Position numbers and translations under genes: made by a program. Positions 43,814 to 52,618 of a stretch of 64,000 nt of DNA are shown one piece after another (position 1 is the first letter of the stretch; the number at the start of each line of letters is the position of its first letter). The stretch comes from Nocardia asteroides (GTDB taxonomy: Bacteria; Actinomycetota; Actinomycetes; Mycobacteriales; Mycobacteriaceae): NCBI RefSeq assembly GCF_900637185.1, contig NZ_LR134352.1, positions 2,656,001 to 2,720,000 on the forward strand, in the 5' to 3' direction. A model generated the notes under the pieces. The model searched no databases and was not told the origin of the DNA. It saw only the letters and a program-made list of their open reading frames with translations.

Positions 43814-43959
43814 ATCCGGCCGCATTCGGCGATGTTTTTCCGGTATCACCGCTGGTGGGGTTCCGCTTGATCCTTGCCGATGCGAAAATGTTCGCGGATC
43901 GAGATCCGGTCCAGCAGAGGATGTTCCGCCGATCTCGGCGGGCAGACTGGAGGGGCAAG

Positions 43960-44535
43960 ATGATTTTCTCGTCTCGAACGGGCTCCGGCGCACGGCGATT
44001 CGGCACTGTCGCCGTACTCGCGGCAGGGGCACTCGGCCTCGCGGCCACCACCGCGCACGCCGGACCGGCAGCAGCGGTTCCGGCCGTCCAGGGCGTCGAA
44101 GGGGGAGTGGCGTTCACGGCGAGTCCACTCGCCGACGGTTCCGGACTCACCACCTCCGTCACCGACGGCACGTTCCAGCTCGCCGGGGGCGTGGTCACCC
44201 TCAGCGACCGGACGGGCCGCGTGGTCGCGGCCGTGCCGACCCGCATCGTCACCGGCGCGGGCGATTTCGACCTGGCCGCGGGGATCGCCGCCGACGGGCA
44301 GTCGGTCACCTTACGTCCGGTCGCCGCGCCGGCCGTGGTCACCGACAACCTGGCCTCCTTCGTCGACGAGGCGAGCGACACCCTGGCCCGCAAGCAGCAC
44401 AACGCGGGTATCGGCGCGCTCGTCGGCGCGGGTATCGGCGCGGTGCTCGGCTTCTTCCTCGGCGGTGTCGGCGCGCTGATCACCATCCCGATCGGTGCGG
44501 GCATCGGCGCCCTCATCGGCTACTCGACGCCGTAG
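43960..44535 (+). CDS. secreted protein with C-terminal glycine-zipper helices
   Basis: 191 residues. Signal peptide (ARRFGTVAVLAAGALGLAATTAHA, cut near 35), a beta-rich middle (about 45-130), then KQHNAGIGALVGAGIGAVLGFFLGGVGALITIPIGAGIGALIGYS. This last part holds two Gly-zipper hydrophobic segments that could insert in or associate with membranes. Such tails occur in exported actinobacterial proteins of unknown role. GGAGGGGC precedes the ATG by about 4 bases. Followed by a perfect 16-bp hairpin terminator. Confidence 0.75.
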   Translation: MIFSSRTGSGARRFGTVAVLAAGALGLAATTAHAGPAAAVPAVQGVEGGVAFTASPLADGSGLTTSVTDGTFQLAGGVVTLSDRTGRVVAAVPTRIVTGAGDFDLAAGIAADGQSVTLRPVAAPAVVTDNLASFVDEASDTLARKQHNAGIGALVGAGIGAVLGFFLGGVGALITIPIGAGIGALIGYSTP

Positions 44536-44541
44536 TGCGGT

Positions 44542-44579
44542 GCGTGTGGTGACCGGCTCACGGGCCGGTCACCACACGC
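44542..44579 (+). terminator. perfect 16-bp hairpin terminator
   Basis: GCGTGTGGTGACCGGC pairs perfectly with GCCGGTCACCACACGC around a 6-base loop. It begins 6 bp after the secreted protein gene. Confidence 0.7.
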
Positions 44580-44627
44580 CGCCCGCGCCGCGTGGTGTGA
44601 TGGAGGTTCGGACCCCGAGAGAACGCG

Positions 44628-45425
44628 GTGACGGTGATGCCCGATGTGCCCCGGCAGTCGGCCGAGACGGACCTGTTCGACTACGACGCCGAACTTCGCC
44701 CCCACAACGCGCTGCTGCGCGCCGCCGCGCGCGTCGGCCCCGGTGACCGGGTGCTCGACATCGGCTGCGGCACCGGCCTGACCACGCGCGAAGCCGCCCG
44801 CGCCGCCGTCGACGGCAGCGCGCTCGGCGTCGACATCGCCGCGCCGATGCTCGCCCGCGCCCGCTTGCTCGGCGAGGCCGAGGGGCTGTCGAACATCGAA
44901 TTCCTGCTGGCGGACGCGCAGACACACCCGTTCCCGCACGCCGCGTTCGACCTGTGCCTGAGCCGCTTCGGCGCCATGTTCTTCGCCGACCCGGTGGCCG
45001 CGTTCACCAATTTCGCGGGCGCGCTCCGCCCCGGCGCCCGGCTCGTGCTGCTGGTCTGGCAGGGCCACGACCGCAACGAATGGGCCACCGCGCTGGTCCG
45101 GATCCGCGCCGCGACACCGGCCGACGGCCCCGGCCCGTTCGCCCTCGCCGACCCGATCGTCACCGACGGCATCCTGACGGCGGCCGGCTTCACCGACATC
45201 GAGTTCACCGAGGTGCACGAACCGGTCCACTACGGCGCGGACAGCGCGTCGGCCCTCGACAATCTGCTGCGCCTGCAAGGCTTCCGCGACCTGTTCGCCA
45301 CGCTCGACCCCGACACGGCGGCCCGCACCCGCACCCGGCTGCTGGAGACCCTCGCCGAGCACACCACCGCCGAGGGCGTGCGCTTCGATTCGCGGGCCTG
45401 GATCGTCACCGCGCGCAAGCCCTGA
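44628..45425 (+). CDS. class I SAM-dependent methyltransferase
   Basis: 265 residues from GTG 44628 (ATG 44640 is an alternative). SAM-binding motif I is VLDIGCGTGLTTREAA, motif II the ALGVDIAAPMLARAR acidic position, and motif III LCLSRFGAMFFADP. The type resembles UbiE/menaquinone and small-molecule methyltransferases of actinobacteria. The C-terminal part carries a variable acceptor-binding region ending RTRLLETLAEHTTAEGVRF. Acceptor unknown. Confidence 0.85.
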   Translation: MTVMPDVPRQSAETDLFDYDAELRPHNALLRAAARVGPGDRVLDIGCGTGLTTREAARAAVDGSALGVDIAAPMLARARLLGEAEGLSNIEFLLADAQTHPFPHAAFDLCLSRFGAMFFADPVAAFTNFAGALRPGARLVLLVWQGHDRNEWATALVRIRAATPADGPGPFALADPIVTDGILTAAGFTDIEFTEVHEPVHYGADSASALDNLLRLQGFRDLFATLDPDTAARTRTRLLETLAEHTTAEGVRFDSRAWIVTARKP

Positions 45426-45496
45426 ATCCTTTCGGCCGCCCGCCGCCTCTTATCCCTGTCCCGACACAATGGCGGGACCGGATACGGAGGTTTGTT

Positions 45497-45586
45497 GTGA
45501 TCATCGGAATCGGTGTCGTCGTCGGCCTGATCGCGCTGTGCACCTGCACGGTCGTGGTGCGGCGCAAACGAGCCGGACGTGGCTGA
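45497..45586 (+). CDS. 29-residue membrane peptide upstream of a sigma factor
   Basis: GTG 45497 is preceded by GGAGG. The peptide is one hydrophobic helix with a CTC motif (MIIGIGVVVGLIALCTCTVVV) and a basic tail RRKRAGRG. Its stop lies within the start of the sigma-factor gene: GTGGCTGA carries both, so translation of the two is coupled. A leader-type or membrane-regulatory peptide is possible; this short frame is easy to miss. Confidence 0.5.
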   Translation: MIIGIGVVVGLIALCTCTVVVRRKRAGRG

Positions 45587-46145
45587 GCCGGCCTGGCCCG
45601 ACCAGCGGCTGATCGTCGCGGCGCAGGGCGGTGACGTGGATTCGATCGCGGCGCTGGTGTCGGGCGCGCACCCGAACATCCAGCGCTTCGCCCGATCCCT
45701 GTGCGCCACACCGGAAGACGCCGAGGACGCGGCGCAGGAAGCCCTGATCATCCTGTACCGCAAGATCGGCATGCTGCGAGCGTCGGGCGCGCTGGCGTCG
45801 TGGATGTTCCGCATCGTCCGCAACGAGTGCCTGCGGCGCGCGCGGACGCGGCTGCCGTACACGCCGGTGCCCGAGATCGCCGCGGCGGCCTCGGTCGAGG
45901 ACGAGGTGCTGCAACGGCTGGAAGCGGGACGGGTGGCGGCCGCGGTCGCCGCCCTGCCCGCCGACCAGCGCCGCGTGCTGATCATGCGCGACATCCAGGG
46001 CCACAGCGGCCGGATGGTCGCCGACGCCCTCGGCCTGAGTTCGGCCGCGATGAAATCCCGCCTGCACCGTGCGCGCGCCGCGGTGCGCGACACCCTGCAA
46101 TCCGACCCGGTACCAGGAGGACCCGATGACCGGAACGAAACCTGA
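45579..46145 (+). CDS. ECF-type sigma-70 family RNA polymerase sigma factor
   Basis: 188 residues with sigma region 2 (about 15-85, with DAEDAAQEALIILYRKIGMLRASGALASWMFRIVRNECLR) and region 4 (about 120-175, AALPADQRRVLIMRDIQGHSGRMVADALGLSSAAMKSRLHRARAAV). Region 3 is absent. The gene overlaps a 29-residue membrane-peptide frame upstream and a Cys-containing membrane protein downstream, so a three-gene operon is likely. The downstream protein might act as sensor or anti-sigma factor. Confidence 0.87.
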   Translation: MAEPAWPDQRLIVAAQGGDVDSIAALVSGAHPNIQRFARSLCATPEDAEDAAQEALIILYRKIGMLRASGALASWMFRIVRNECLRRARTRLPYTPVPEIAAAASVEDEVLQRLEAGRVAAAVAALPADQRRVLIMRDIQGHSGRMVADALGLSSAAMKSRLHRARAAVRDTLQSDPVPGGPDDRNET

Positions 46146-46419
46146 CGGCGCCGACTTCGCGAGTTCGTCGCTGCCGAGACACCTGCTGCGCGGCGCACTC
46201 GGCTTCGGCGCCCTGACCGGCTCGGTCGCCCTGATCCCGGTCCTCGGGTTCCTCAGCCTGCTGCTGTTGCCCGTCGGCCTGCTCGCCCTGCGCGGCTGTC
46301 CGACCTGCTGGGCGATCGGGCTCGCGCAGACGATCTCGCGCGGCAAACTGGAACGCTCCTGCGCGGACGGCGTGTGCACACTGCGCGTCGCCGGAGGCGA
46401 GAAGCAGGGCGTTTCCTGA
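46126..46419 (+). CDS. small Cys-containing membrane protein, overlaps sigma factor
   Basis: 97 residues. ATG 46126 overlaps the sigma-factor gene by 20 bp and is preceded by AGGAGG. One or two transmembrane helices (about 20-60) are followed by RGCPTCWAIGL and RSCADGVCTLRV, four Cys that could form a redox or metal site. The position after an ECF sigma factor suggests a signal-sensing partner, but no anti-sigma domain is recognised. Confidence 0.65.
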   Translation: MTGTKPDGADFASSSLPRHLLRGALGFGALTGSVALIPVLGFLSLLLLPVGLLALRGCPTCWAIGLAQTISRGKLERSCADGVCTLRVAGGEKQGVS

Positions 46420-46513
46420 CCGCCTGACACGCGTGCTCGCACCGGCGAATCGCGACGCGTCGGGGCACCGGAAACGGTTGGGGAGTGGGCCGGGGGTGAT
46501 CTCGCGTGCCGGA

Positions 46514-46855
46514 CTACCCGGTGCGGCGCAGCTGCTCCCGGTACTGCTCGCCCCAGTCCTCCATCAGCGCGATGATCGGGACCAGACCGCGGCCGAAGGT
46601 GGTCAGCTCGTACTCCACCCGGGGCGGGACCTCGGGAAATACCGTGCGGGTGAGGACGCCGTCCCGCTCGAGCTCGCGCAGCTGCGCGGTGAGCATCCGC
46701 TGCGTCACCGGCGGCATCGCGCGGCGCATCTCGTTGAAGCGGGCAGGCCCCTCGCTCAGGTGGTAGACGATCATGCCCTTCCACTTGCCGCCGATCACAT
46801 CGAGGGTGACCTCGACCGGGCAGAAGAAATCGAGATCCTGCTTACGTTGCGTCAT
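46514..46855 (-). CDS. HxlR family transcriptional regulator
   Basis: 113 residues from ATG 46855. Winged helix of the HxlR family: CPVEVTLDVIGGKWKGMIVYHLSEGPARFNEMRRAMPPVTQRMLTAQLRELERDGVLTR. A Cys at the family's characteristic N-terminal position (FFCPVE) may serve redox or electrophile sensing, as in YodB/QorR. Divergent from the azoreductase gene and probably its repressor; the intergenic region contains repeated GGTA(T/C) motifs. Confidence 0.88.
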   Translation of the reverse strand: MTQRKQDLDFFCPVEVTLDVIGGKWKGMIVYHLSEGPARFNEMRRAMPPVTQRMLTAQLRELERDGVLTRTVFPEVPPRVEYELTTFGRGLVPIIALMEDWGEQYREQLRRTG

Positions 46856-46880
46856 GCCTCGTCCTCGTCTCACCGGCAAA

Positions 46881-46905
46881 GGTATGGAAAAGGGTACCGG
46901 GTATC
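46881..46905. promoter_or_regulatory. candidate HxlR binding repeats
   Basis: GGTAT (46881-46885), GGTAC (46893-46897) and GGTATC (46900-46905) recur in the gap between the HxlR and azoreductase genes, like the GTATC-type half-sites of HxlR/YodB regulators. Confidence 0.3.
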
Positions 46906-46989
46906 AGAAATGTGCGTTCTTACGCGGATATTCCCGGTCGGGCAGGCTCGGATCCCGTCAGCCGATCCAGTTCCGACAGGAGTTCACCG

Positions 46990-47640
46990 ATGGCCCAGCT
47001 ACTTCAGCTCGATGCCAGCCCGCGCGGGTCGCGTTCGCACACCCGCACGCTGGTCCGGGAGTTCGTCGACCGCTGGGTGGCGGCTCGCCCCGGCGACACG
47101 GTGATCCGCCGCGACCTCGGCCACCAACCGCCGCCACACGTCACCGAGGAGTGGATCGCCGCCGCGTTCACCACCCCCGCCCAGCGCACCCCGGCCATGC
47201 GCGCCACCCTGGCGTACAGCGACCATCTGGTGGACGAGCTGCTCGCCACCGATGTGCTGATCCTCGGAGTCCCCATGTACAACTTCGGGATACCGGCGAT
47301 GCTGAAGGCCTATCTCGACAGCGTCATCCGGGTCGGCCGCACCTTCGCCTTCGATCCCGAGGCCGCGTCGCCGTACACGCCACTCACCGCGGGCAAACGC
47401 GCCTTCGTCGTCGTCGGCACCGGCGACACCGGCTACGAACGCGGCGGCCCCCTGGCCCACATGAATCATGTTGAGCCACACCTACGTACGGCCCTGGAAT
47501 TCATCGGCATCGACGAGATCGACTTCGTCTACACGGGCAACGACGAATTCGGCGGCGACCGCCTGCGCCGATCCCTGGACTCCGCCCGGAACCGGATCGC
47601 GGCCTTGACCGCCGAGCGCGACACGGCGACGGCGTCATGA
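46990..47640 (+). CDS. azoR: FMN-dependent NADH-azoreductase
   Basis: 216 residues of the flavodoxin-like AzoR family. FMN phosphate site LDASPRGSRSHT, then the MYNFGIPAMLKAYLDSVIRVGRTF motif (the PMYNFGIPA loop is diagnostic) and VVGTGDTGYERGGP. It reduces azo dyes and quinones with NADH by a two-electron mechanism, protecting against quinone stress. AGGAG precedes the ATG by about 6 bases. Likely controlled by the divergent HxlR protein. Confidence 0.9.
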   Translation: MAQLLQLDASPRGSRSHTRTLVREFVDRWVAARPGDTVIRRDLGHQPPPHVTEEWIAAAFTTPAQRTPAMRATLAYSDHLVDELLATDVLILGVPMYNFGIPAMLKAYLDSVIRVGRTFAFDPEAASPYTPLTAGKRAFVVVGTGDTGYERGGPLAHMNHVEPHLRTALEFIGIDEIDFVYTGNDEFGGDRLRRSLDSARNRIAALTAERDTATAS

Positions 47641-47641
47641 G

Positions 47642-47713
47642 TGGGCGCAGAGGGGATCGAACCCCCGACCGCTGGTGTGTAAAACCAGTGCTCTACCGCT
47701 GAGCTATACGCCC
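47642..47713 (-). tRNA. tRNA-Val (anticodon TAC)
   Basis: Minus-strand cloverleaf: acceptor GGGCGTA/TGCGCCC, D stem GCTC/GAGC, and anticodon stem CTGGT/ACCAG with loop TTTACAC giving anticodon TAC. The T arm is GGGGG-TTCGATC-CCCTC (one G-T pair) and the discriminator A. CCA is not encoded. It starts 2 bp after the azoreductase stop, on the opposite strand. Confidence 0.93.
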
Positions 47714-47716
47714 TGG

Positions 47717-47740
47717 CACCGCCGGCGGGAACCGGCGGTG
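47717..47740 (-). terminator. hairpin between ahpE and tRNA-Val
   Basis: CACCGCCGG pairs with CCGGCGGTG around a 6-base loop, 5 bp downstream of the ahpE stop in the direction of its transcription. It would separate ahpE from tRNA-Val. Confidence 0.45.
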
Positions 47741-47745
47741 ACGGT

Positions 47746-48210
47746 TTATGAATCTAGCGCGGCGAGCGCTTTCTCCCAAGCCGCCTGGTCACGGGCCTCT
47801 CCCGGGCCGTTCATCTCCGCGAAAGTGATGTGACCGGTCTTGTCGACGACGAAGGTGCCGCGGTTGGGATAACCGGACTTCTCGTTGAAGACGTCGTAAG
47901 CTTGGGTGACGGCGCCGTGCGGCCAGAAGTCCGACAGCAGCGGGAACAGGTAGCCCTGTTCGGCCGCCCAGATCTTGTGGGTGGGTGGTGGGCCGACGGA
48001 GATCGCGAGGATCTCGGCGTCGTCGTTCTGGAATTTGGGCAGCTCGTCACGCACCTTGCACAGCTCACCCTGACAGATGCCGGTGAAGGCGAGCGGATAG
48101 AACACCAGCAGCACGTTCTTCTTGCCGCGATAGTCCGACAGCGTGACGGGCTGGTTGTTCTGATCCTTGAGCGTGAAGTCCGGCGCGAGAGTGCCAACCT
48201 CTAGCGGCAT
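47746..48210 (-). CDS. ahpE: peroxiredoxin AhpE
   Basis: 154 residues, reducing peroxides and peroxynitrite. Active-site motif FYPLAFTGICQGEL with peroxidatic C46 matches M. tuberculosis AhpE (Rv2238c), as does the gene order that follows. Odd point: a second Cys, C51 (CQGELC), where I recall Asp in the mycobacterial protein, which is classed as 1-Cys. The extra Cys could be a resolving residue. GGAGGATTC precedes the ATG. Confidence 0.9.
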   Translation of the reverse strand: MPLEVGTLAPDFTLKDQNNQPVTLSDYRGKKNVLLVFYPLAFTGICQGELCKVRDELPKFQNDDAEILAISVGPPPTHKIWAAEQGYLFPLLSDFWPHGAVTQAYDVFNEKSGYPNRGTFVVDKTGHITFAEMNGPGEARDQAAWEKALAALDS

Positions 48211-48283
48211 ACAGCGAATCCTCCGTCGTGTCGGGTCTCAGCCGAGCGTTCTCGTCCGGCTGAGACCTTAGCGAACGGTGGAT

Positions 48284-48706
48284 TCAGCGCTGTTTGGACG
48301 GTGCCTTCGGCTGGACCAGGCGCGAGCCCGTCCAGCTGCCGAGACTGATGGTCGAGGTCTGGGTCAGGCCGGCCGTGGGCGCGGCTTCGGCGATCTCGCT
48401 CGGATCGACGTGTCCCGGTTGACCGGTCTTGGGGGTGAGTACCCAGATGAAGCCCTCGTCGGCCAGCGGACTGATGGCATCCATCAGCTCGTCGGCCAGA
48501 TCGCCGTCACCTTCTCGCCACCACAGCAGGACGGCGTCCACGACCTCGTCGGAGTCCACGTCGACCATCTCGCCGCCGCTGACCTCCTCGATCTCGGCGC
48601 GCAATGCGTCGTCTGTGTCCTCGTCCCAGCCCAATTCCTGAACGACCAAGCCGTGAGAAATGCCAAGCTTCTGAGCGTAGTTCTGCGCGTCCGCCGCGGC
48701 GACCAC
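48284..48706 (-). CDS. DUF3052 protein (Rv2239c-like)
   Basis: 140 residues from GTG 48706, with GGGAGG 8 bases upstream. LGISHGLVVQELGWDEDTDDALRAEIEEVSGGEMVDVDSDEVVDAVLLWWREGDGDLADELMDA is the strongly acidic DUF3052 core; a Ser/Thr-rich tail follows. Function unknown. In mycobacteria the same gene lies between ahpE and the Rv2240c/aceE region, as here. Confidence 0.88.
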   Translation of the reverse strand: MVAAADAQNYAQKLGISHGLVVQELGWDEDTDDALRAEIEEVSGGEMVDVDSDEVVDAVLLWWREGDGDLADELMDAISPLADEGFIWVLTPKTGQPGHVDPSEIAEAAPTAGLTQTSTISLGSWTGSRLVQPKAPSKQR

Positions 48707-48823
48707 GGTGGTGTCCTCCCTAAACTGCCGACAGTAGATACGTGCAAGCGAACATGGTTATCGGCCGCAGCGCAAGCCGATCGGATGAATTGGGACCGTA
48801 TGCCGCGTGTCGGCGGGACGAAT

Positions 48824-49381
48824 TCAGCGGCTCTGGCAGGCGTCGTGGACGTCGGTGCGGGCCTGGTTGATCTTGCGGCTGGCGTCGTTGAGCTTGGCCA
48901 CCTGGGAGCTGTAGGTCATCTTCCTGGTCTCGGCGGACAGTTCGCGCGCGGCGACCACGTAGGCGGTGAATTTCTCGCCCAGGTCGGCGGGCAGGGCGCC
49001 CGCGGCGGCGGTGACGCCGGTCTCGACCTTGGTGGCGGCGTTGTCGAGGGTGGTGGCCGCGGTCTCGCGCTTGGCGGCGTAGTCGGGGGTGTTGCGGTCG
49101 TGCGCGGTGACGAACTCGTTGAAGGCGGTCACGCCCGCGCCGGTGGTGGTGGGGAACTGGGTGCAGTTGTCGGTGATCGCCTTGGCCTGCGCGGCGGCGG
49201 CCTTGGACGCGGCGGCGGCGGAGGAGGACGCGGCGGCGGCGGTCTTGTACGCGGCGACCTCGGCGGCGTCGGTGGTCGGGGTGCCCGGCACCTGCTTGCC
49301 GCACCCGGCCACGACCATGCCCGCGGTCACGGCGACGGCGGCGCAGACCAGCCCCAGTCTGCGCGTGTCCAGCAGCCTCAT
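48824..49381 (-). CDS. lipoprotein, Rv2240c-like
   Basis: 185 residues from ATG 49381, with GGGGGAA just upstream. Lipoprotein signal with lipobox VVAGC (Cys near 28), then an Ala/Ser/Lys-rich, probably helical segment (AAAASSSAAAASKAAAAQAKA) and an alpha-helical domain with two Cys (NCTQFP and DACQSR at the very end) likely joined in a disulfide. It corresponds in position to Rv2240c of M. tuberculosis. Function unknown; probably an exported helical protein. Confidence 0.8.
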   Translation of the reverse strand: MRLLDTRRLGLVCAAVAVTAGMVVAGCGKQVPGTPTTDAAEVAAYKTAAAASSSAAAASKAAAAQAKAITDNCTQFPTTTGAGVTAFNEFVTAHDRNTPDYAAKRETAATTLDNAATKVETGVTAAAGALPADLGEKFTAYVVAARELSAETRKMTYSSQVAKLNDASRKINQARTDVHDACQSR

Positions 49382-49718
49382 CGTTCCCCCGATTCCTCTC
49401 GCTCGCCCGATCGCTCTCATGGTTCCATACCGGCCATCGCCGTCGTGCCGCGCTGTGGCTTTGTTCGGCTGTCATTCGATAGTCGGGTGATATGAATATG
49501 CTGCGTGTGCGGGGAAATGGGCCCGCGGGGGAGTGGCACGCCGTGGTCCGGCGGGGATACCGGGCAGTACCTGTTCGGCAGGGATGACCCGGGCAGCCTT
49601 TTCGGTAAGGATGGGAGTGCGCCCGAAACTTTCGTGACGGGTGGCCCGCACACCAAGCGGGCAGGCCCGGGGATAGCGACGCCAACAAGCAGTTCAGCCC
49701 CCAGTACGAGGAGCAGAT
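49382..49718. other. 337-bp divergent intergenic region before aceE
   Basis: It should hold the promoters of the minus-strand lipoprotein gene and of aceE. I see no hexamer pair with good spacing and no long palindrome. GAGGAG at about 49709 is the aceE ribosome-binding site. Confidence 0.45.
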
Positions 49719-52604
49719 TTGACCGACCTGATCCACTCTGATTCAGCGAATACCGCGAACGATCCCGCTGCGGCGGCACCCGCAGAGTCCGCCGCCAAGC
49801 CCACCGGTGAGCGCGTACGGGTGATCCGCGAGGGAGTGGCGTCGTATCTTCCGGATATCGACCCCGAAGAGACCAGCGAATGGCTGGAGTCCTTCGACGA
49901 CATGCTCGACCGCGAAGGTCCGGGACGCGCCCGCTATCTGATGCTGCGATTGCTCGAGCGCGCCGGTGAACGTCGCGTCTCGATTCCCGCGCTCACCTCC
50001 ACCGACTACGTCAACACCATTCCGACCGAGAACGAGCCGTGGTTCCCCGGCGACGAGGAGGTCGAGCGCCGCTACCGCGCCTGGATCCGGTGGAACGCCG
50101 CGATCATGGTGCACCGCGCGCAGCGCCCCGGCATCGGCGTCGGCGGGCACATCTCCACCTACGCGTCCTCGGCGGCGCTCTACGAGGTGGGCTTCAACCA
50201 CTTCTTCCGCGGCAAGGACCATCCCGGCGGCGGCGACAGCATCTTCATCCAGGGTCACGCCTCGCCCGGTATCTACGCGCGCGCCTTCATGGAGGGCCGC
50301 CTGAGCACCGACCGGCTCGACGGTTTCCGGCAGGAGTACAGCCACGGCGGACCGGGCCACGGCCTGCCGTCCTACCCGCATCCGCGGCTGATGCCGGACT
50401 TCTGGGAATTCCCCACGGTGTCGATGGGCCTGGGCCCGATGAACGCTATCTACCAGGCCCGGTTCAACCACTACCTGCACGATCGCGGCATCAAGGACAC
50501 CTCGGACCAGCACGTCTGGGCGTTCCTCGGCGACGGCGAGATGGACGAGCCGGAATCGCGCGGCCTGATCCAGGTGGCCGCCAACGAGGCGCTGGACAAC
50601 CTGACCTTCGTGATCAACTGCAACCTGCAGCGGCTCGACGGTCCGGTGCGCGGCAACGGCAAGATCATCCAGGAGCTGGAGTCGTTCTTCCGCGGCGCGG
50701 GCTGGAACGTCATCAAGGTGGTCTGGGGCCGCGAGTGGGACGCGCTGCTCGGCGCCGACCGCGACGGCGCGCTGGTGAACCTGATGAACACCACCCCCGA
50801 CGGCGACTTCCAGACCTACAAGGCCAACGACGGCGCCTACGTGCGCGACCACTTCTTCGGTCGCGACCCGCGCACCAAGGCGCTGGTCCAGAACATGTCC
50901 GACAGCGACATCTGGAACCTCAAGCGCGGCGGGCACGACTACCGCAAGGTCTACGCGGCCTACGCGGCGGCGATGGCGCACAAGGGCCAGCCGACGGTGA
51001 TCCTGGCCAAGACCATCAAGGGCTACACCCTCGGCAAGCACTTCGAGGGCCGCAACGCCACCCATCAGATGAAGAAGCTGGCGCTGCAGGACCTCAAGGA
51101 CTTCCGCGATCTGCAGCGCATCCCGATCACCGACGCCGAGTTGGAGAAGGATCCGTACCTGCCGCCGTACTACCACCCCGGCATGGACAATCCGGCCATC
51201 CAGTACATGCTCAGCCGGCGCCAGTCGCTCGGTGGGTTCGTGCCGGAGCGGCGCACGGCGCCCAAGCCGCTGACCCTGCCCGGCGACGAGGCCTACCGCT
51301 CGGTCCGCAAGGGTTCGGGCAAGCAGAAGGTGGCGACCACCATGGCGCTGGTGCGCCTGGTCAAGGAGCTGCTGCGGGACAAGGAGATCGGCAAGCGGAT
51401 CGTGCCGATCATCCCCGACGAGGCCCGCACCTTCGGCATGGACTCGTGGTTCCCGACGCTGAAGATCTACAACCGCAACGGCCAGCTCTACACCTCGGTC
51501 GACGCGGAACTGATGCTCGCCTACAAGGAGAGCACCGTCGGCCAGATCATGCACGAGGGCATCAACGAGGCCGGTTCCACCGCGACCTTCACCGCGGCGG
51601 GCACCTCCTACGCCACTCACGGCGAGCCGATGATCCCGCTCTACATCTTCTATTCGATGTTCGGCTTCCAGCGCACCGGCGACAGCTTCTGGGCCGCCGC
51701 CGACCAGCTGGCGCGCGGTTTCGTCCTCGGTGCCACCGCGGGCCGCACCACGCTCACCGGCGAGGGCCTGCAGCACAACGACGGACAGTCGCTGCTGCTG
51801 GCGTCGTCGAACCCGGCGGTGGTGACCTACGACCCGGCGTTCTCCTTCGAGATCGCGCACATCATGCGCGACGGTCTGCGCCGGATGTACGGCGGTGCCA
51901 CCCCCGAGCACAGCGAGCTGCCCGGCACGAACCCGCCCGAGAACGGCGCGTTCGCGGGGGAGAACATCTTCTACTACATCACCCTGTACAACGAGCCCTA
52001 CCAGCAGCCCGCCGAGCCGGACGACCTCGACGTGGCCGGTCTGCTCAAGGGTCTCTACCTGTACCAGCGCGGTGGTGAGGGCAGTATCCGCGCCCAGATC
52101 CTGGTCTCCGGCGTCACCGTGCCCGACGGTCTGCGCGCGCAGGAGATCCTGGCGCAGGAGTGGGGCGTGGCCGCCGACGTGTGGTCGGTGACCTCCTACG
52201 GCGAGCTGCGCCGGGAGGCGCTGGACAAGGAGATCCAGGCGCTCAAGCACCCCGACACCGATCCGGGCGTCCCCTACGTCACCCAGGCGCTCGCGCCGAC
52301 GCAGGGCCCGGTTGTGGCGGCCACCGACTGGATGCGCGCGGTCTCCGACCAGATCCGGCAGTGGGTGCCCGGCGACTACATCACCTTGGGCACCGACGGG
52401 TTCGGTTTCTCCGACACCCGCCCGGCCGCCCGCCGGGTGTTCAACGTCGACGCGCAGTCGATCGTGGTCGCGGTGCTCGAGGGCCTGGTCAAGGACGGCA
52501 CCCTGGACAAGGCGAAGGCGGTGGAGGCGGCGGCGAAATACCGCATCGACGACGTCGCCGCCGCGCCGAAGCCCAGTGCGGACGCGGGCGAGGAACTCGC
52601 GTAG
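49719..52604 (+). CDS. aceE: pyruvate dehydrogenase E1 component (homodimeric)
   Basis: 961 residues, thiamine-diphosphate enzyme that decarboxylates pyruvate and acetylates the lipoyl E2 partner. The ThDP motif reads [12 protein letters not shown] followed by [36 protein letters not shown] and [20 protein letters not shown] are family hallmarks. Translation starts at TTG 49719, a rare start, 7 bases after GAGGAG. Actinobacterial AceE works with SucB/DlaT-type E2 encoded elsewhere. The regulator gene fasR follows 14 bp downstream, linking acetyl-CoA supply to fatty acid synthesis. Confidence 0.96.
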   Translation: MTDLIHSDSANTANDPAAAAPAESAAKPTGERVRVIREGVASYLPDIDPEETSEWLESFDDMLDREGPGRARYLMLRLLERAGERRVSIPALTSTDYVNTIPTENEPWFPGDEEVERRYRAWIRWNAAIMVHRAQRPGIGVGGHISTYASSAALYEVGFNHFFRGKDHPGGGDSIFIQGHASPGIYARAFMEGRLSTDRLDGFRQEYSHGGPGHGLPSYPHPRLMPDFWEFPTVSMGLGPMNAIYQARFNHYLHDRGIKDTSDQHVWAFLGDGEMDEPESRGLIQVAANEALDNLTFVINCNLQRLDGPVRGNGKIIQELESFFRGAGWNVIKVVWGREWDALLGADRDGALVNLMNTTPDGDFQTYKANDGAYVRDHFFGRDPRTKALVQNMSDSDIWNLKRGGHDYRKVYAAYAAAMAHKGQPTVILAKTIKGYTLGKHFEGRNATHQMKKLALQDLKDFRDLQRIPITDAELEKDPYLPPYYHPGMDNPAIQYMLSRRQSLGGFVPERRTAPKPLTLPGDEAYRSVRKGSGKQKVATTMALVRLVKELLRDKEIGKRIVPIIPDEARTFGMDSWFPTLKIYNRNGQLYTSVDAELMLAYKESTVGQIMHEGINEAGSTATFTAAGTSYATHGEPMIPLYIFYSMFGFQRTGDSFWAAADQLARGFVLGATAGRTTLTGEGLQHNDGQSLLLASSNPAVVTYDPAFSFEIAHIMRDGLRRMYGGATPEHSELPGTNPPENGAFAGENIFYYITLYNEPYQQPAEPDDLDVAGLLKGLYLYQRGGEGSIRAQILVSGVTVPDGLRAQEILAQEWGVAADVWSVTSYGELRREALDKEIQALKHPDTDPGVPYVTQALAPTQGPVVAATDWMRAVSDQIRQWVPGDYITLGTDGFGFSDTRPAARRVFNVDAQSIVVAVLEGLVKDGTLDKAKAVEAAAKYRIDDVAAAPKPSADAGEELA

Positions 52605-52618
52605 CGGACTATTGGACT

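Noticed and set aside
49743..52250. 835-residue minus-strand open frame
   Set aside because: It is antisense to aceE, whose catalytic motifs are unmistakable; long shadow frames are usual at this GC content.
52160..52618. Longer start for the FasR gene
   Set aside because: The upstream part of the open frame lies inside aceE and reads as a shadow; GTG 52619 is the first start after the aceE stop.
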